DNA of 64,000 nucleotides from Oscillospiraceae bacterium (lineage in GTDB: Bacteria > Bacillota > Clostridia > Oscillospirales > Ruminococcaceae), in NCBI GenBank assembly GCA_018380115.1, contig JAGZUF010000012.1, forward strand, positions 13,690 through 77,689, written 5' to 3'. Below are positions 1 through 9,016 of this stretch, one piece after another. A model generated the notes under the pieces. The model saw only the letters and a program-made list of their open reading frames with translations, ran no database searches and was not told the origin of the DNA. Position 1 is the first letter of the stretch; each line of letters starts with the position of its first letter. The position numbers and the translations under genes are program-made.

Positions 1-1076
1 TATTGCTCCATTTTTTTCTTTTTTGACGCATAGTCTATTGGGCATTGTATGAGTTCAATACCATTTGGGCTGTCAATGCTATTTAAAATAATTCTATCTT
101 CTAATTCAAATCTTTTTAACAGCTCTATATTACGGCAAGGATTACCTTCTGGAATGAATTCAACAAACTGTTTATGCAGCAAAATAGAAAATGCTGTGCC
201 ATGGAATGAATCTGTAACAACATATTGTGCATGTTGAATCAAACTCAAAAATCTTTCTGGCGATGGCAATAATATGCGTTTGTCATAATCGCCAATTAAT
301 TGTGTATAATAAGCATTTACCGCAATCAGTGAACAACCTGTCCTTGTCGCCAGTTCTCTTGCAAAATTTTCCATTCTTTTGTTTTTGGCTAAACAATAAA
401 CCAAAATATATTTTTGGGATATTGGCGGAATGGCCCCCATAAACGAACACCATTGTTCCTTTGTTTGCAAAAATACTGGATCGCAAACAACATCAATATA
501 TTTGCCAACTGGCGCCAGAAATTCTTTCGCTCTGGCTTCTCGCACAGAAATCCTCTGATACGTTTGAAGCAATTCACCAATTGTTTCTTTCCATTGTTCC
601 ATTTTCTCAGGGTTCCCCATACTTGCAGCATATGAAAATCTCAAAGTCCCGCTGTTGGAAAATGGGAAAAAATATGTCTTATCTAACTTTTGTTGATGAA
701 AAACATTCCACACCTGGTCACTACCGGTAAGAAACGCTTTGGCTTCTGGCATTTTCTCTTTCAGCTCTTCTAAATCTCTATACAATTTGGACATATAGAG
801 TAGCCGTTTTTGAAACGTTCCAAAAACCAGAAAGGCACAGAGATCCGCCGGTACCTTCGTTAAAAAAAATATAATTCGTCGTAACCAGCTTCGATTCCAA
901 TGAGATAGACGCAACAATGTAAAAAATCGGGCTGGTATACGTTCTTCTCTATTCTGGTAGTTAATATATTCCACCGAAACGCCAAACTCCTCAAGCGTCT
1001 TCTGTAAGGCATACGCTTGCAGCAAAGAACCATAATTCGGTACTGCATGTCGAGAGAGAATTGCAAAATCAAGCAT
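1..1076 (-). CDS. Polysaccharide pyruvyl transferase family protein (3' end beyond left edge)
   Basis: An open frame of at least 358 codons runs from an ATG at 1076 to the left edge without a stop, so the C-terminus is missing. The N-terminus reads MLDFAILSRHAVPNYGSLLQ, the usual opening of the WcaK/PS_pyruv_trans family, and the protein has TGSDQVWN near residue 115 and TDSFHGTAFSI near residue 290, both hallmarks of the family. Such enzymes normally transfer pyruvate ketals from PEP onto sugars of cell-surface glycans; some members have other roles. A GGAG box lies about 10 nt upstream. It is the last visible gene of the exopolysaccharide operon and is clearly more AT-rich than the rest of the window, suggesting transfer. 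The exact acceptor cannot be read from sequence. Confidence 0.85.
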   Translation of the reverse strand, partial: MLDFAILSRHAVPNYGSLLQAYALQKTLEEFGVSVEYINYQNREERIPARFFTLLRLSHWNRSWLRRIIFFLTKVPADLCAFLVFGTFQKRLLYMSKLYRDLEELKEKMPEAKAFLTGSDQVWNVFHQQKLDKTYFFPFSNSGTLRFSYAASMGNPEKMEQWKETIGELLQTYQRISVREARAKEFLAPVGKYIDVVCDPVFLQTKEQWCSFMGAIPPISQKYILVYCLAKNKRMENFARELATRTGCSLIAVNAYYTQLIGDYDKRILLPSPERFLSLIQHAQYVVTDSFHGTAFSILLHKQFVEFIPEGNPCRNIELLKRFELEDRIILNSIDSPNGIELIQCPIDYASKKKKMEQ

Positions 1077-1094
1077 TATGATAATCTCCAAAAA

Positions 1095-2126
1095 TTAGTC
1101 AGAAAAATAAACCTTCTCAATCGCATTTATATATTCCCTTATGTCGCCAAAATGTCTTACCCTTTGCCTGGCACAGTGTGCCATAACATTATATTGATTG
1201 GCAGAAGCAGTCAAACAGAACAAAATTTTGTTTGCCATCTGCTTCACGTCATCTGCCAACCCACCACAATCCTCAGCAATAATATCTCGTAAACCACTCA
1301 CTGGTGTTGCCACAATCGGTTTGCCCAAAGATAAAGCCTCTATTGCCGCCATCGGGAATCCTTCCCATAGCGATGGCATTGCCATTACTCGGCAGGCCGC
1401 GATATAAGGGAATGGATTTTGCTGAAATCCCACTAGATCCACATTTTCCTCCAAATGCTGCTCTTGCTTCATGCGCAACACTTGCACGCGCAGCTCCCCG
1501 TCACCAATCATCACTGCTTTTACATCTGGCAGCTCCTTTTTCACCTGTGCTACTATTTGCAGAAATCCAATCGGATTTTTCGGTTCTGAAAACCGACCGC
1601 AATATCCAAGGTCATACTTCTGCCCACAGGCAAATTCTAAGCTCTTTTTCTCAATTTCCTGTGCATCAACAGCATTCGGCAAGGTAACAAACTTTTCCTT
1701 TTTCCCTTTAACAAAACGGAACTCATTGGGAATAGAGGAAGAAACACAAATGAGTTTTTTCGCCCGGCACGCTGTAATGTATAGAGCAATGCTATTGAGA
1801 CATATTGTTTTCAGCCACGGGCAATTACTATGCAAATGCCCCACAGTATTTCTGAACAAAAGGGCGGCATAAAAGCTGGCTCTGTAGTCCATCGCATGCA
1901 CAATATCCGGTTTAAAAGCCCATATCGCACGCTTAACCGCAAGCAAAGAAAATCTGTCAAGCCCAATAAACGGTACACCCTGTTCACATACAAAATCTTC
2001 AATGCTGCCATATGGGCTGCAATAGGCCACTTTATGCCCGCGCCTTTTCATTTGCACTGCGATTTGCAGCGTAACATTTTCTCCGCCTGAAAAACTGTCC
2101 GTAGGAGCCAAATACAATATCTTCAT
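1095..2126 (-). CDS. GT4-family glycosyltransferase (exopolysaccharide)
   Basis: The 343-residue protein begins MKILYLAPTDSFSGGENVTL. The glycine-rich N-terminal loop is typical of GT-B retaining glycosyltransferases. The C-terminal half carries the nucleotide-sugar-binding Glycos_transf_1 signatures: GYCGRFSEPKNP near residue 175 and MPSLWEGFPMAAIEALSLGK near 250, with the E-x7-E pattern of GT4. The start at 2126 is preferred because a GAGGTG box sits 4 nt before it, although an in-frame codon exists 15 nt upstream. It probably adds one sugar of the repeat unit to the lipid-linked intermediate at the inner membrane face. It follows the Wzy-like gene almost without a gap. Confidence 0.88.
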   Translation of the reverse strand: MKILYLAPTDSFSGGENVTLQIAVQMKRRGHKVAYCSPYGSIEDFVCEQGVPFIGLDRFSLLAVKRAIWAFKPDIVHAMDYRASFYAALLFRNTVGHLHSNCPWLKTICLNSIALYITACRAKKLICVSSSIPNEFRFVKGKKEKFVTLPNAVDAQEIEKKSLEFACGQKYDLGYCGRFSEPKNPIGFLQIVAQVKKELPDVKAVMIGDGELRVQVLRMKQEQHLEENVDLVGFQQNPFPYIAACRVMAMPSLWEGFPMAAIEALSLGKPIVATPVSGLRDIIAEDCGGLADDVKQMANKILFCLTASANQYNVMAHCARQRVRHFGDIREYINAIEKVYFSD

Positions 2127-2127
2127 C

Positions 2128-3240
2128 TCACACCTCAGCACCTTTTATCAGCACCGGGAACACCAGAGGGAACGCCGATGACTGATGGCGGATGAATGAG
2201 CCGAAATCCGGTTCAAACAGGAACGCCACCAAATACCAAGCCGCTGTTACGGCCAAAAGACGTTTTTCCGGCCAGCTCTCTTTCCATTTTCCACGCACAG
2301 CCGCCCAAACCGCACGGCATAACAGGCCTGTCCAGCATAGCTGCAGCACGACAAACGGCACATACTGCATTCCTTTCAAAATCAACTCGACTGGGAACAT
2401 CATGCGGAAAGCAGCCAGAACATAGTTGACTATATACAGCGGAATCGTCCGATCCGGATTTTGTATTACATCCAGTATGATAGTATTCGCATCCGGGTCA
2501 TTCCCTCTTGTGCGGTTCACGCCCATACGGCCATCAAAAAGTTTAATCAGAAGGCTTGGCCTAATAATTGCTACCAGAAAAACGAGAAACAGGATGACAC
2601 AGATAATGCTGATAAGCAGCTTTTTTCGATATGCAGGGTTCCATTGCTTCCATGGCAGCCATGACAAAATCAGAAAAAAAGCTGTTCCCGCTGCAATAAC
2701 AATGTAATAGCTGCGAAACAAAAAGCTCCATAGTATAAGTAAAACCGTGACCAGCGCATCTGCGGCTGCACTTCTTTCTTTTCGGCACATGGCCGCCATG
2801 AGCACAAGCAGAAAAAAGAAAAACTGCACCGCCTCTTTGTGGACATTCCACACAAATATCGGAAGCAGCACGCTGTATACGCCGAAAAGCATATAATGCA
2901 CCCATGTGGGCTGCAGATATTTCAGCCCCAGCCATATGAAGAAGGGCAGCGCCAGGGCCCACACCACAATGCCGCCCCAAAGCTGTGAATCCATGGGAAG
3001 AAACCGTTCCATTGCCTGAAACAGCAGCGCCGTATTCGCATAGGAATCGGAAAATCCAAACTGCACGGTTCCCTGCATCATTCCCTGCACAGCGGTTGCA
3101 TCATAAAAATATTTATCCGGCAAGATAGCGAATTTCACAGCTTGCAGAAGCAAGCTTAAAGAAGCACAAATGTAAAGCAGAAATACAGTCTGGGCTCTAT
3201 CCCTTTTTTCTTGTATGAATCGTGCTTTCATTGTCATCAC
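2128..3240 (-). CDS. Wzy-like polysaccharide polymerase / multi-pass membrane protein
   Basis: A roughly 370-residue protein with about ten hydrophobic segments and no soluble domain. The C-terminal region contains FEPDFGSFIRHQSS, a charged motif facing a membrane segment, of the kind seen in exopolysaccharide polymerases of Clostridia. The position between a chain-length regulator and glycosyltransferases supports a Wzy or O-antigen-polymerase-like role, joining repeat units on the outer face of the membrane. The start is a GTG at 3240 overlapping the preceding stop (GTGA); an ATG at 3237 is equally possible. No clear family signature is visible, so the polymerase call rests partly on context. 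Confidence 0.65.
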   Translation of the reverse strand: MMTMKARFIQEKRDRAQTVFLLYICASLSLLLQAVKFAILPDKYFYDATAVQGMMQGTVQFGFSDSYANTALLFQAMERFLPMDSQLWGGIVVWALALPFFIWLGLKYLQPTWVHYMLFGVYSVLLPIFVWNVHKEAVQFFFFLLVLMAAMCRKERSAAADALVTVLLILWSFLFRSYYIVIAAGTAFFLILSWLPWKQWNPAYRKKLLISIICVILFLVFLVAIIRPSLLIKLFDGRMGVNRTRGNDPDANTIILDVIQNPDRTIPLYIVNYVLAAFRMMFPVELILKGMQYVPFVVLQLCWTGLLCRAVWAAVRGKWKESWPEKRLLAVTAAWYLVAFLFEPDFGSFIRHQSSAFPLVFPVLIKGAEV

Positions 3241-3803
3241 TCAGCAATTTTTGGCGATTTCAGATATTGAGCTGCCAGAAGGCCGCCAAGGCCGATGCAA
3301 AGCCCCGCCAGCATCCCCAAGGCCGCATATTTCTTTTTCGGTGATTCCTCTACCGACTCCGACATATCCTCTGCCTCTTTAGAAAGCTTAGCCTCTGTAT
3401 ATTCACGGCTGAGATAATCTTCCGCTTTGTCTAAAATCACATTTTGGAAATCCAAAGCGCTTTGCTCACTTGCCGCGCTCACTCTAACTTTGACATTGCG
3501 TCCCATAGAGGAAAACGAATAACCATACTCTGATTCTTTTGCTTCTTTTACGATTTCTTTCAGCTCATCATCTGTCGAAAGCAGCGTAGAAAGGACGTCT
3601 GCCAATGTTCTCTCCAGCAGATAACCCTCTTCCCCTTTTTGCTCCGAGACATGCACACTGTATGTCACAGACGAATTCCAGACAGGCACCGGCTCTTTCA
3701 CCAGCATCATCATGCCTGCCGCGCCAAATGCGGCACACAAAAGCGGGATCCATATTTTTCGTCCAAGATACTTTATAACAGAAAAAATATCTATTTTTCT
3801 CAT
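3237..3803 (-). CDS. Wzz/YveK-like chain-length determinant protein
   Basis: A 188-residue protein with a transmembrane segment near residues 15-35, an external region of about 110 residues, and a second membrane segment near the C-terminus (LGMLAGLCIGLGGLLAAQYL). This is the two-helix topology of Wzz/YveK polysaccharide co-polymerases. The start at 3803 forms a 4-nt ATGA overlap with the upstream glycosyltransferase stop, which decides against an in-frame codon 45 nt further upstream. Such proteins set polymer chain length and often partner a CapB-type tyrosine kinase. No kinase is visible in the window. Confidence 0.78.
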   Translation of the reverse strand: MRKIDIFSVIKYLGRKIWIPLLCAAFGAAGMMMLVKEPVPVWNSSVTYSVHVSEQKGEEGYLLERTLADVLSTLLSTDDELKEIVKEAKESEYGYSFSSMGRNVKVRVSAASEQSALDFQNVILDKAEDYLSREYTEAKLSKEAEDMSESVEESPKKKYAALGMLAGLCIGLGGLLAAQYLKSPKIAE

Positions 3804-4906
3804 GAGAGGAATTCCTTTCTCCTGGTGATATAGTAGTCTTGCAACCATTTCCCTGCAGAAGAGATGTCATACGTCTCCGGCAAAGCGCACGCTTTCTGCC
3901 GCTGCGCGTGCTGTATGGCATCAGCCCACACTTCCGCATTCTCAATAGAAAGCTGCCTTGCTGCCGGCGTCAGTACCACTTCTTTTGTCATTTTGTCGGA
4001 AAACAGGCACGGCAGCCCATTGGCCTGCGCTTCTAAAGCTACCACTGGCAGCCCTTCATAGAAGCTGGGCAGACAGAACACATCCATCGCACTGTACAGT
4101 TTATTTACGTCGGCACGAGCACCTGAAAAAATTATGCGGTCTGCCAGCCTCATTGTATTGGCTTGCTGTTTTACCGCCTTTTCCAATTCTCCTTCGCCCA
4201 CCAGAAGCAGCCAGGCATCCTGCCTCTGCATTTTCAAATGTTCCATCATTTGCAATAAAAAGCTATGATTTTTAGCATAAGTAAAACGCCCCACATGGCC
4301 TGCCACAAAAGCTTCTTGCGGAATCCCCAGCTCTGCACGCAGGCGGCATCTCGCCGTTTCATCATAGGTAAATTTATTTGTGTCAATCGCGTTTGGCATC
4401 ACATGCACACAGCCGCGCTCAAAGCAGCGGCTGCCATACATCCACCGCCCCGCTCTTTCGCCGCATGCAAAATAGTCTGTGGCAAAAAGCTTTGTAAAAG
4501 GGCGAAGCAGATATTTTAAAAGTGTCTTCTTGCCTTCACCCCAGTGCGCTGTGGAATGGCTGTGACAAATGCGCACCGGCACACCGGCACGCCAAGCTGC
4601 AAACAGCGGAAAAATGCATAAGGTATTGATATGTGCGTGCACAATGATGTAACGATTTTCTTTGAACAGCGCATGCAGCTTTTTTAAATAAGGAAAAAGA
4701 GTCTGATAAGCCGGCACTACATATACACGAGCTCCCATTTTCTCCAAATCTTGCGGAAAGGAAGCAGTAGAATCCTCGTCTACAAAAAAATCGAATTGCA
4801 CTTTGGCGTGGTCTACTGTACGATAATAGTTATACACGACATTTTCTACACCACCTGCGGCCATTTTTCCAATGACCTGTGCAATTCGAATGGGTTCCTG
4901 CTGCAT
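3800..4906 (-). CDS. GT4-family glycosyltransferase, EpsF-like
   Basis: The 368-residue protein opens IRIAQVIGKMAAGGVENVVY, the donor/acceptor loop typical of EpsF/CapM-like enzymes. Residues 200-220 read GHVGRFTYAKNHSFLL and residues 280-300 read CLPSFYEGLPVVALEAQANG, the GT4 nucleotide-sugar site with its E-x7-E pair. It lacks membrane segments and should act on a lipid-linked sugar at the inner membrane. It sits directly after the priming transferase with a 1-nt gap and overlaps the Wzz-like gene by 4 nt, so the operon is translationally coupled here. Confidence 0.88.
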   Translation of the reverse strand: MQQEPIRIAQVIGKMAAGGVENVVYNYYRTVDHAKVQFDFFVDEDSTASFPQDLEKMGARVYVVPAYQTLFPYLKKLHALFKENRYIIVHAHINTLCIFPLFAAWRAGVPVRICHSHSTAHWGEGKKTLLKYLLRPFTKLFATDYFACGERAGRWMYGSRCFERGCVHVMPNAIDTNKFTYDETARCRLRAELGIPQEAFVAGHVGRFTYAKNHSFLLQMMEHLKMQRQDAWLLLVGEGELEKAVKQQANTMRLADRIIFSGARADVNKLYSAMDVFCLPSFYEGLPVVALEAQANGLPCLFSDKMTKEVVLTPAARQLSIENAEVWADAIQHAQRQKACALPETYDISSAGKWLQDYYITRRKEFLS

Positions 4907-4907
4907 G

Positions 4908-6320
4908 TCAATAAGCTCCTTTTCCGTTAAGCACCACGCCTACTGTTTTCCACAATATTTCCATATCAGTCCAGAAGCTCTGCTCTTCTACATACTTCAA
5001 ATCCAGCTTCATCCATTCTTCAAAGCTTACATCACTGCGCCCACTGATTTGCCAATAACAGGTAAGGCCGGGTTTTACCGCAAGACGACCCCAAGCCCAA
5101 TCGCTATATTGCGCCACCTCACGTGGAAGTGGCGGCCTGGGGCCTACAATACTCATATCACCTTTTAGAACATTAAAAAGCTGTGGCAATTCATCAATAC
5201 TGGTTTTTCTAATCCATTTTCCTACTTTTGTAATTCGAGGGTCTTCTGCCATCTTAAAAACTGGGCCGTCTGCTTCGTTCATACTTTCCAGTTCCTTCAA
5301 GCGGCTCTCCGCATCCTGATACATACTGCGGAATTTATACATCAAAAATTCTTTCCCATTTTTTCCAACACGTATTTGTTTAAATATGATAGGTCCAGGA
5401 CTTCCCCGATAAATCAAAACAGCTGTCACTAACATCAGAGGCGATAAAAGTATCAAACCCAATAGGGCTATTACAATATCCATTCCTCTTTTGATAAAAT
5501 CCCAGGCAATACCTTTGCTTGGGCTGCTTCGGACATTGATCAGTTTGATCTTGCCGACATGCTCGATCGTAGGAACGCTGGGGATAAAATCATTATACGC
5601 CGGTATCACAGATGCCTTTACGCCGTATCTGCCGCAAATAGAAATAATTTCACCGATTTTTTCATATCCGGCATTCTGCATTCCGATAATTACTTCATCT
5701 ACAGTGTGCTGACCCAGAAAGTTTCGTAGTACATCATAATTACCAAGATAAGGTGACATATTTTCACATTTTTCCGAAGCAATATTCCCAAGTATCACAC
5801 AGCCGTATTGCGGATTGCACTGAATTTCTTTCCAATAATTTTCCGCCAATTTGCTGGAGCCCAAAACCAGCAGATACTTTGTGTTATACCCCCGTCTTCT
5901 ATAATATCGTAGAAGTGACCGTAAAACGATGCGCTTTGCGCTGACAAAAAAGGTGGAAAAAACAAAAAACATGAAGATTGCAAGGCGGGAAAAATCTGCA
6001 AAGCGCGTGACATACAAAAGCGCCGTGAGAACAGACACGCCCACGGCGTTTACCGTAAAAATCACCGCCAGCTCCCGCCCCTGAGACTGGAAGCGGTAGG
6101 AGCCGTACAGCCTGGCAGCGTAGAACACCACCACAAGCACCACAGCATACACCGCGGCAATTTCAAAATATTTGCGGTTCCACGCAAGCTGCAGCGCAGG
6201 CGCAATACCGTACATGATGTCAAAGCGGATATAGGTAGCCAGCAGGTAGGCGCAGAATACCAAAGCCGCATCCAGCAGCATATTGATGATATTCAGGATA
6301 GACTGATTTCTGCGTATCAT
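4908..6320 (-). CDS. Exopolysaccharide priming polyprenyl glycosylphosphotransferase
   Basis: A 470-residue protein. The first 160 residues hold four or five membrane helices, followed by a CoA_binding_3-like domain (KYLLVLGSSKLAENYW), and from about residue 275 the bacterial sugar transferase domain with KRGMDIVIALLGLILLSPL, MYKFRSM, DELPQLFNVLKGDMSIVGPR and YWQISGRS. It transfers a sugar-1-phosphate to undecaprenyl phosphate and starts repeat-unit synthesis. The ATG at 6320 follows GAGGAAG and begins MIRRNQSILNI; the longer frame upstream runs through the promoter and is rejected. It is the first gene of the operon. Confidence 0.92.
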   Translation of the reverse strand: MIRRNQSILNIINMLLDAALVFCAYLLATYIRFDIMYGIAPALQLAWNRKYFEIAAVYAVVLVVVFYAARLYGSYRFQSQGRELAVIFTVNAVGVSVLTALLYVTRFADFSRLAIFMFFVFSTFFVSAKRIVLRSLLRYYRRRGYNTKYLLVLGSSKLAENYWKEIQCNPQYGCVILGNIASEKCENMSPYLGNYDVLRNFLGQHTVDEVIIGMQNAGYEKIGEIISICGRYGVKASVIPAYNDFIPSVPTIEHVGKIKLINVRSSPSKGIAWDFIKRGMDIVIALLGLILLSPLMLVTAVLIYRGSPGPIIFKQIRVGKNGKEFLMYKFRSMYQDAESRLKELESMNEADGPVFKMAEDPRITKVGKWIRKTSIDELPQLFNVLKGDMSIVGPRPPLPREVAQYSDWAWGRLAVKPGLTCYWQISGRSDVSFEEWMKLDLKYVEEQSFWTDMEILWKTVGVVLNGKGAY

Positions 6321-6402
6321 GGCCACTTCCTCTTTCCGAAAATGGGTTTTATCATCCTTCTGCAATGATATGCGAAATTTCGACACACTTATAAGTATGG
6401 TT

Positions 6403-6431
6403 ATTATACTACATATGGCAGGGTTTGTCCA
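6403..6431 (-). promoter_or_regulatory. Promoter of the exopolysaccharide operon
   Basis: On the minus strand a TGGACA -35 box (6426-6431) is separated by 17 nt from a perfect TATAAT -10 box (6403-6408). The predicted transcript starts near 6396, giving a leader of about 75 nt before the ATG at 6320. This fits a housekeeping sigma factor. No operator is obvious. Confidence 0.7.
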
Positions 6432-6543
6432 ACCAGCGGGCAGACACGGCATCTCCAAATTTTTTGTATGATGCCTGTATCATTTTTTAGGATACCCTTT
6501 TTTCGTAACAAAACTGTAAAGAAAAAATAAAAGTTTACAGAAA

Positions 6544-6594
6544 ATCACAGCCCCTGGCCGGCAGCATTCGGTTTGCCTTGCCCGGGGCTGTGAT
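6544..6594 (-). terminator. Rho-independent terminator of the amino-sugar operon
   Basis: An 11-bp inverted repeat (ATCACAGCCCC at 6544-6554 with its complement at 6584-6594) is followed on the minus strand by TTTTC and further T-rich sequence. It lies about 55 nt past the LarA-like stop and separates that operon from the exopolysaccharide promoter. Confidence 0.8.
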
Positions 6595-6649
6595 AGCCTT
6601 CTGATTTATCTGCTACTTTATAAGGCAGGCGCCTCGCCCGCCGCTGGGC

Positions 6650-8146
6650 TTATCCCCCGCAGGGATAAGCAGGGGCATTGTCACGTATGTGGCTGTTGAG
6701 GGCAGGGTCCTCCATACACAGGTGCACCGCTGTTGTCGTAAACGTCTGCGGCAGCGCCAGAATATTCGGCTCATACCCTACATATTTTTTCTTCGCATCC
6801 TCCAGAGCCTCTTCAAACGTCGCGCGTGTCTTTAACCCCATTCCGCGCGCGATGCCCGGTTCTCGGGCGCCCACGATATAAATTGCGCTCGTGTGCTCTT
6901 CCGCAAGATGCCCGCAACTCATCATGCTGAACCCATGGAATGGGTGGAATGCATTGCAGTACCGGTATTTGCGGATATATTCCTCATTGGTGGCAAAATA
7001 TTCTCCGTAGCGGTTCATATCCGGCAGAATATTCATGGAATCGTGCTGGAACATCTCATAAAGCTCTCTCAGATACGGCCAGCGCTCCTCGTGGAACCAT
7101 CCGTCGCAGATACTCGACACGATGAATACACATCTGTCTGCCAGCACCCGCTTATGCCGGATCACCTGCGCCGAAAGCGCCTGCATCATCTGGATAGGGT
7201 TCGTTCCCATTCCATCCCCATAGTGAAAATTCGTTGGCATCCCAAACACAACCACATCATATTTCTTTTTCGCCCAGTGTACATAGGTGCGTTTGTCTGC
7301 CGTTTTCCAGCTCACAGGCTGTACTTCTTTCGCCCAGCCGGAGTTCACCTCTATCTGGCGGTTTTTTGTATCCAGCACTGCATCGCAGCAGAAAAATTTT
7401 TTACCCATCTTCTCTTCCATGTACATGCCCTGCTGGTCGAACTTATGCCGCATCTCACTGCTGGTGCTCACTGGCACAAAATCCTGCCTGTGCATCACCT
7501 GCGGCACATGGTGTGCCGAGATGCTGCGCCAGTGCGTGATGCCTGTAGCGCAGTGCTTGTAACCACCCGAATATCCCCCATACGGGTTGCCCTGTGTATG
7601 CCCAATGAGGATAGCCACATCCGCGTCGTACACATATTTGTTCAGAATAACATGATCCCCCTGCGGCGTATAGCCAAGGTCTACAAGATGCTCATAGTCT
7701 TCTGAATCGTGGCTCGTTATCTGCCCTGTGGGGTAGAATTCGCTGAACAGTTCCGGCCCGAGAATCGTCTTCATCTCTGGCACTGTCGCGCGCGGGTGCA
7801 GCCCGTTCGAGAACAGCAGCAGTATGTCTTTCTTTTCCACTCCTGCGGCATACAGCTCGTCCAGACATGCACGGATGGCCACCTTGCGGTGGCTGGTGGG
7901 CTGGTTGCCACCCTTGACAATATCCGGTATCACAAATACCACTGTACTTCCCTTATGGGCCAATGTTTTCAGCGGCGGCATACCAATGGGGCTGCGGATA
8001 CTTTTCACTGTTGCCTCATACAGCGCCTGCCATGTCTGTTCAATACACGGCGGGTCGGCCACAGTCTGTCCGGGAATAAATACGTCTGTGCTGTCTGGTA
8101 ATTCTGCCACCATCGTGCCGTGTCCATATTCAAAATTAAGTTTCAT
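6650..8146 (-). CDS. LarA-family nickel-pincer racemase/epimerase, substrate unknown
   Basis: A 498-residue protein of the LarA (DUF2088) family. LarA enzymes use a nickel-pincer nucleotide to racemise or epimerise 2-hydroxyacids by hydride transfer. Visible motifs are NGLHPRAT (near residue 115, matching the catalytic-histidine GxHRP region), GGYSGGYKHCATGI (near 190, with the lysine that holds the cofactor) and ISAHH (near 209). At about 500 residues it is longer than lactate racemase (about 425). It is the last gene of the amino-sugar operon. Lactate, malate, gluconate-type and other acids are all possible substrates in this family. The LarB/LarC/LarE cofactor genes are not in the window. 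ATG at 8146 follows GAGGAAG. Confidence 0.82.
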   Translation of the reverse strand: MKLNFEYGHGTMVAELPDSTDVFIPGQTVADPPCIEQTWQALYEATVKSIRSPIGMPPLKTLAHKGSTVVFVIPDIVKGGNQPTSHRKVAIRACLDELYAAGVEKKDILLLFSNGLHPRATVPEMKTILGPELFSEFYPTGQITSHDSEDYEHLVDLGYTPQGDHVILNKYVYDADVAILIGHTQGNPYGGYSGGYKHCATGITHWRSISAHHVPQVMHRQDFVPVSTSSEMRHKFDQQGMYMEEKMGKKFFCCDAVLDTKNRQIEVNSGWAKEVQPVSWKTADKRTYVHWAKKKYDVVVFGMPTNFHYGDGMGTNPIQMMQALSAQVIRHKRVLADRCVFIVSSICDGWFHEERWPYLRELYEMFQHDSMNILPDMNRYGEYFATNEEYIRKYRYCNAFHPFHGFSMMSCGHLAEEHTSAIYIVGAREPGIARGMGLKTRATFEEALEDAKKKYVGYEPNILALPQTFTTTAVHLCMEDPALNSHIRDNAPAYPCGG

Positions 8147-8155
8147 GCCGCTTCC

Positions 8156-9001
8156 TCACTTTCCCAGATAGGTATGGATAATCTCAAGATATTCTTCCGG
8201 GTAAAAGCCGATATCACCAGAAAAGCGTGTCAAGGCGATCAACCCGCCGCTAATCTCCGGAATAGATGCCAGCATAGCTGCATTATCTGCTTTCAGCCCG
8301 CCTCCGTATACCACGTCCAACCCATCCGTCTGCTCCTTTATAAATTTGGCAGCTTTTTCAATGTACGGCCTGTCTGCAGGTGTTTTGCCCGGCCCGATGC
8401 TCCAAATGGGCTCGTATGCTATCACCACACGGCTTCTATCTACACCTGCCAGACCAACTGTCAACTGCTCACCAAGCACCTGACGCCAGCGTGCCTGCTG
8501 GGCACTGTTCTCGCCAACACAGTACAGTACGGAAAGTCCTGCTGCCTGTGCAGCTCTTATCTCTTGATTCATCAGGACGTTCACCGCAGCAGAAGCCCTT
8601 TCATCCGTTACCCCCGCAGACGCCAACACGCCCAGCCTATCTGCGCGTTCTTCACAATGGCCAACCAGAACGCTTTCACAGCCCAATTGCACCATTGCAT
8701 TGCCTGTACGATTGGTCGTAAAAGCTCCGAAATTTCCCTCAAGAGAAGTGTCATCACGGTATATCCCCTGACAGCCCAACTTCACCGGGCTGCCCTCGGT
8801 TTTCGCCGCAGCGGCGCTGAGGATATGTGCTTCGGGGAAATACATCACAAATTCTGCCTCCCCTGCGCTATAAGCTCTCAGTCTCTCCTGCGTGCGTTCT
8901 ACTATGGCACGCCCCCATCCTGCAGCTGGGGCCAGCCGGTTCACACCACCGTATTCCGGCGCAATGTCAAAACGCTTCAGGTTTAAGAAGATATGCTTCA
9001 T
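8156..9001 (-). CDS. Triosephosphate isomerase-like protein
   Basis: A 281-residue TIM-family protein keeping all catalytic residues: Asn/Lys in FLNLKRF (residues 5-11), His in VLVGHCEER (near 112) and Glu in VIAYEPIWSIGPGK (near 195), with a YGGG phosphate loop near 233. It is about 30 residues longer than usual TpiA. GHSERR has become GHCEER and loop 6 reads IGPGKTPA instead of IGTGKTA. It lies 9 nt upstream of the LarA-like gene and 15 nt downstream of the phosphofructokinase gene, so DHAP/GAP interconversion in a dedicated glycolytic set is likely. Related paralogues isomerise erythrulose phosphates, which remains an alternative. Confidence 0.83.
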   Translation of the reverse strand: MKHIFLNLKRFDIAPEYGGVNRLAPAAGWGRAIVERTQERLRAYSAGEAEFVMYFPEAHILSAAAAKTEGSPVKLGCQGIYRDDTSLEGNFGAFTTNRTGNAMVQLGCESVLVGHCEERADRLGVLASAGVTDERASAAVNVLMNQEIRAAQAAGLSVLYCVGENSAQQARWRQVLGEQLTVGLAGVDRSRVVIAYEPIWSIGPGKTPADRPYIEKAAKFIKEQTDGLDVVYGGGLKADNAAMLASIPEISGGLIALTRFSGDIGFYPEEYLEIIHTYLGK

Positions 9002-9016
9002 CTCAGTTATTCTCCT

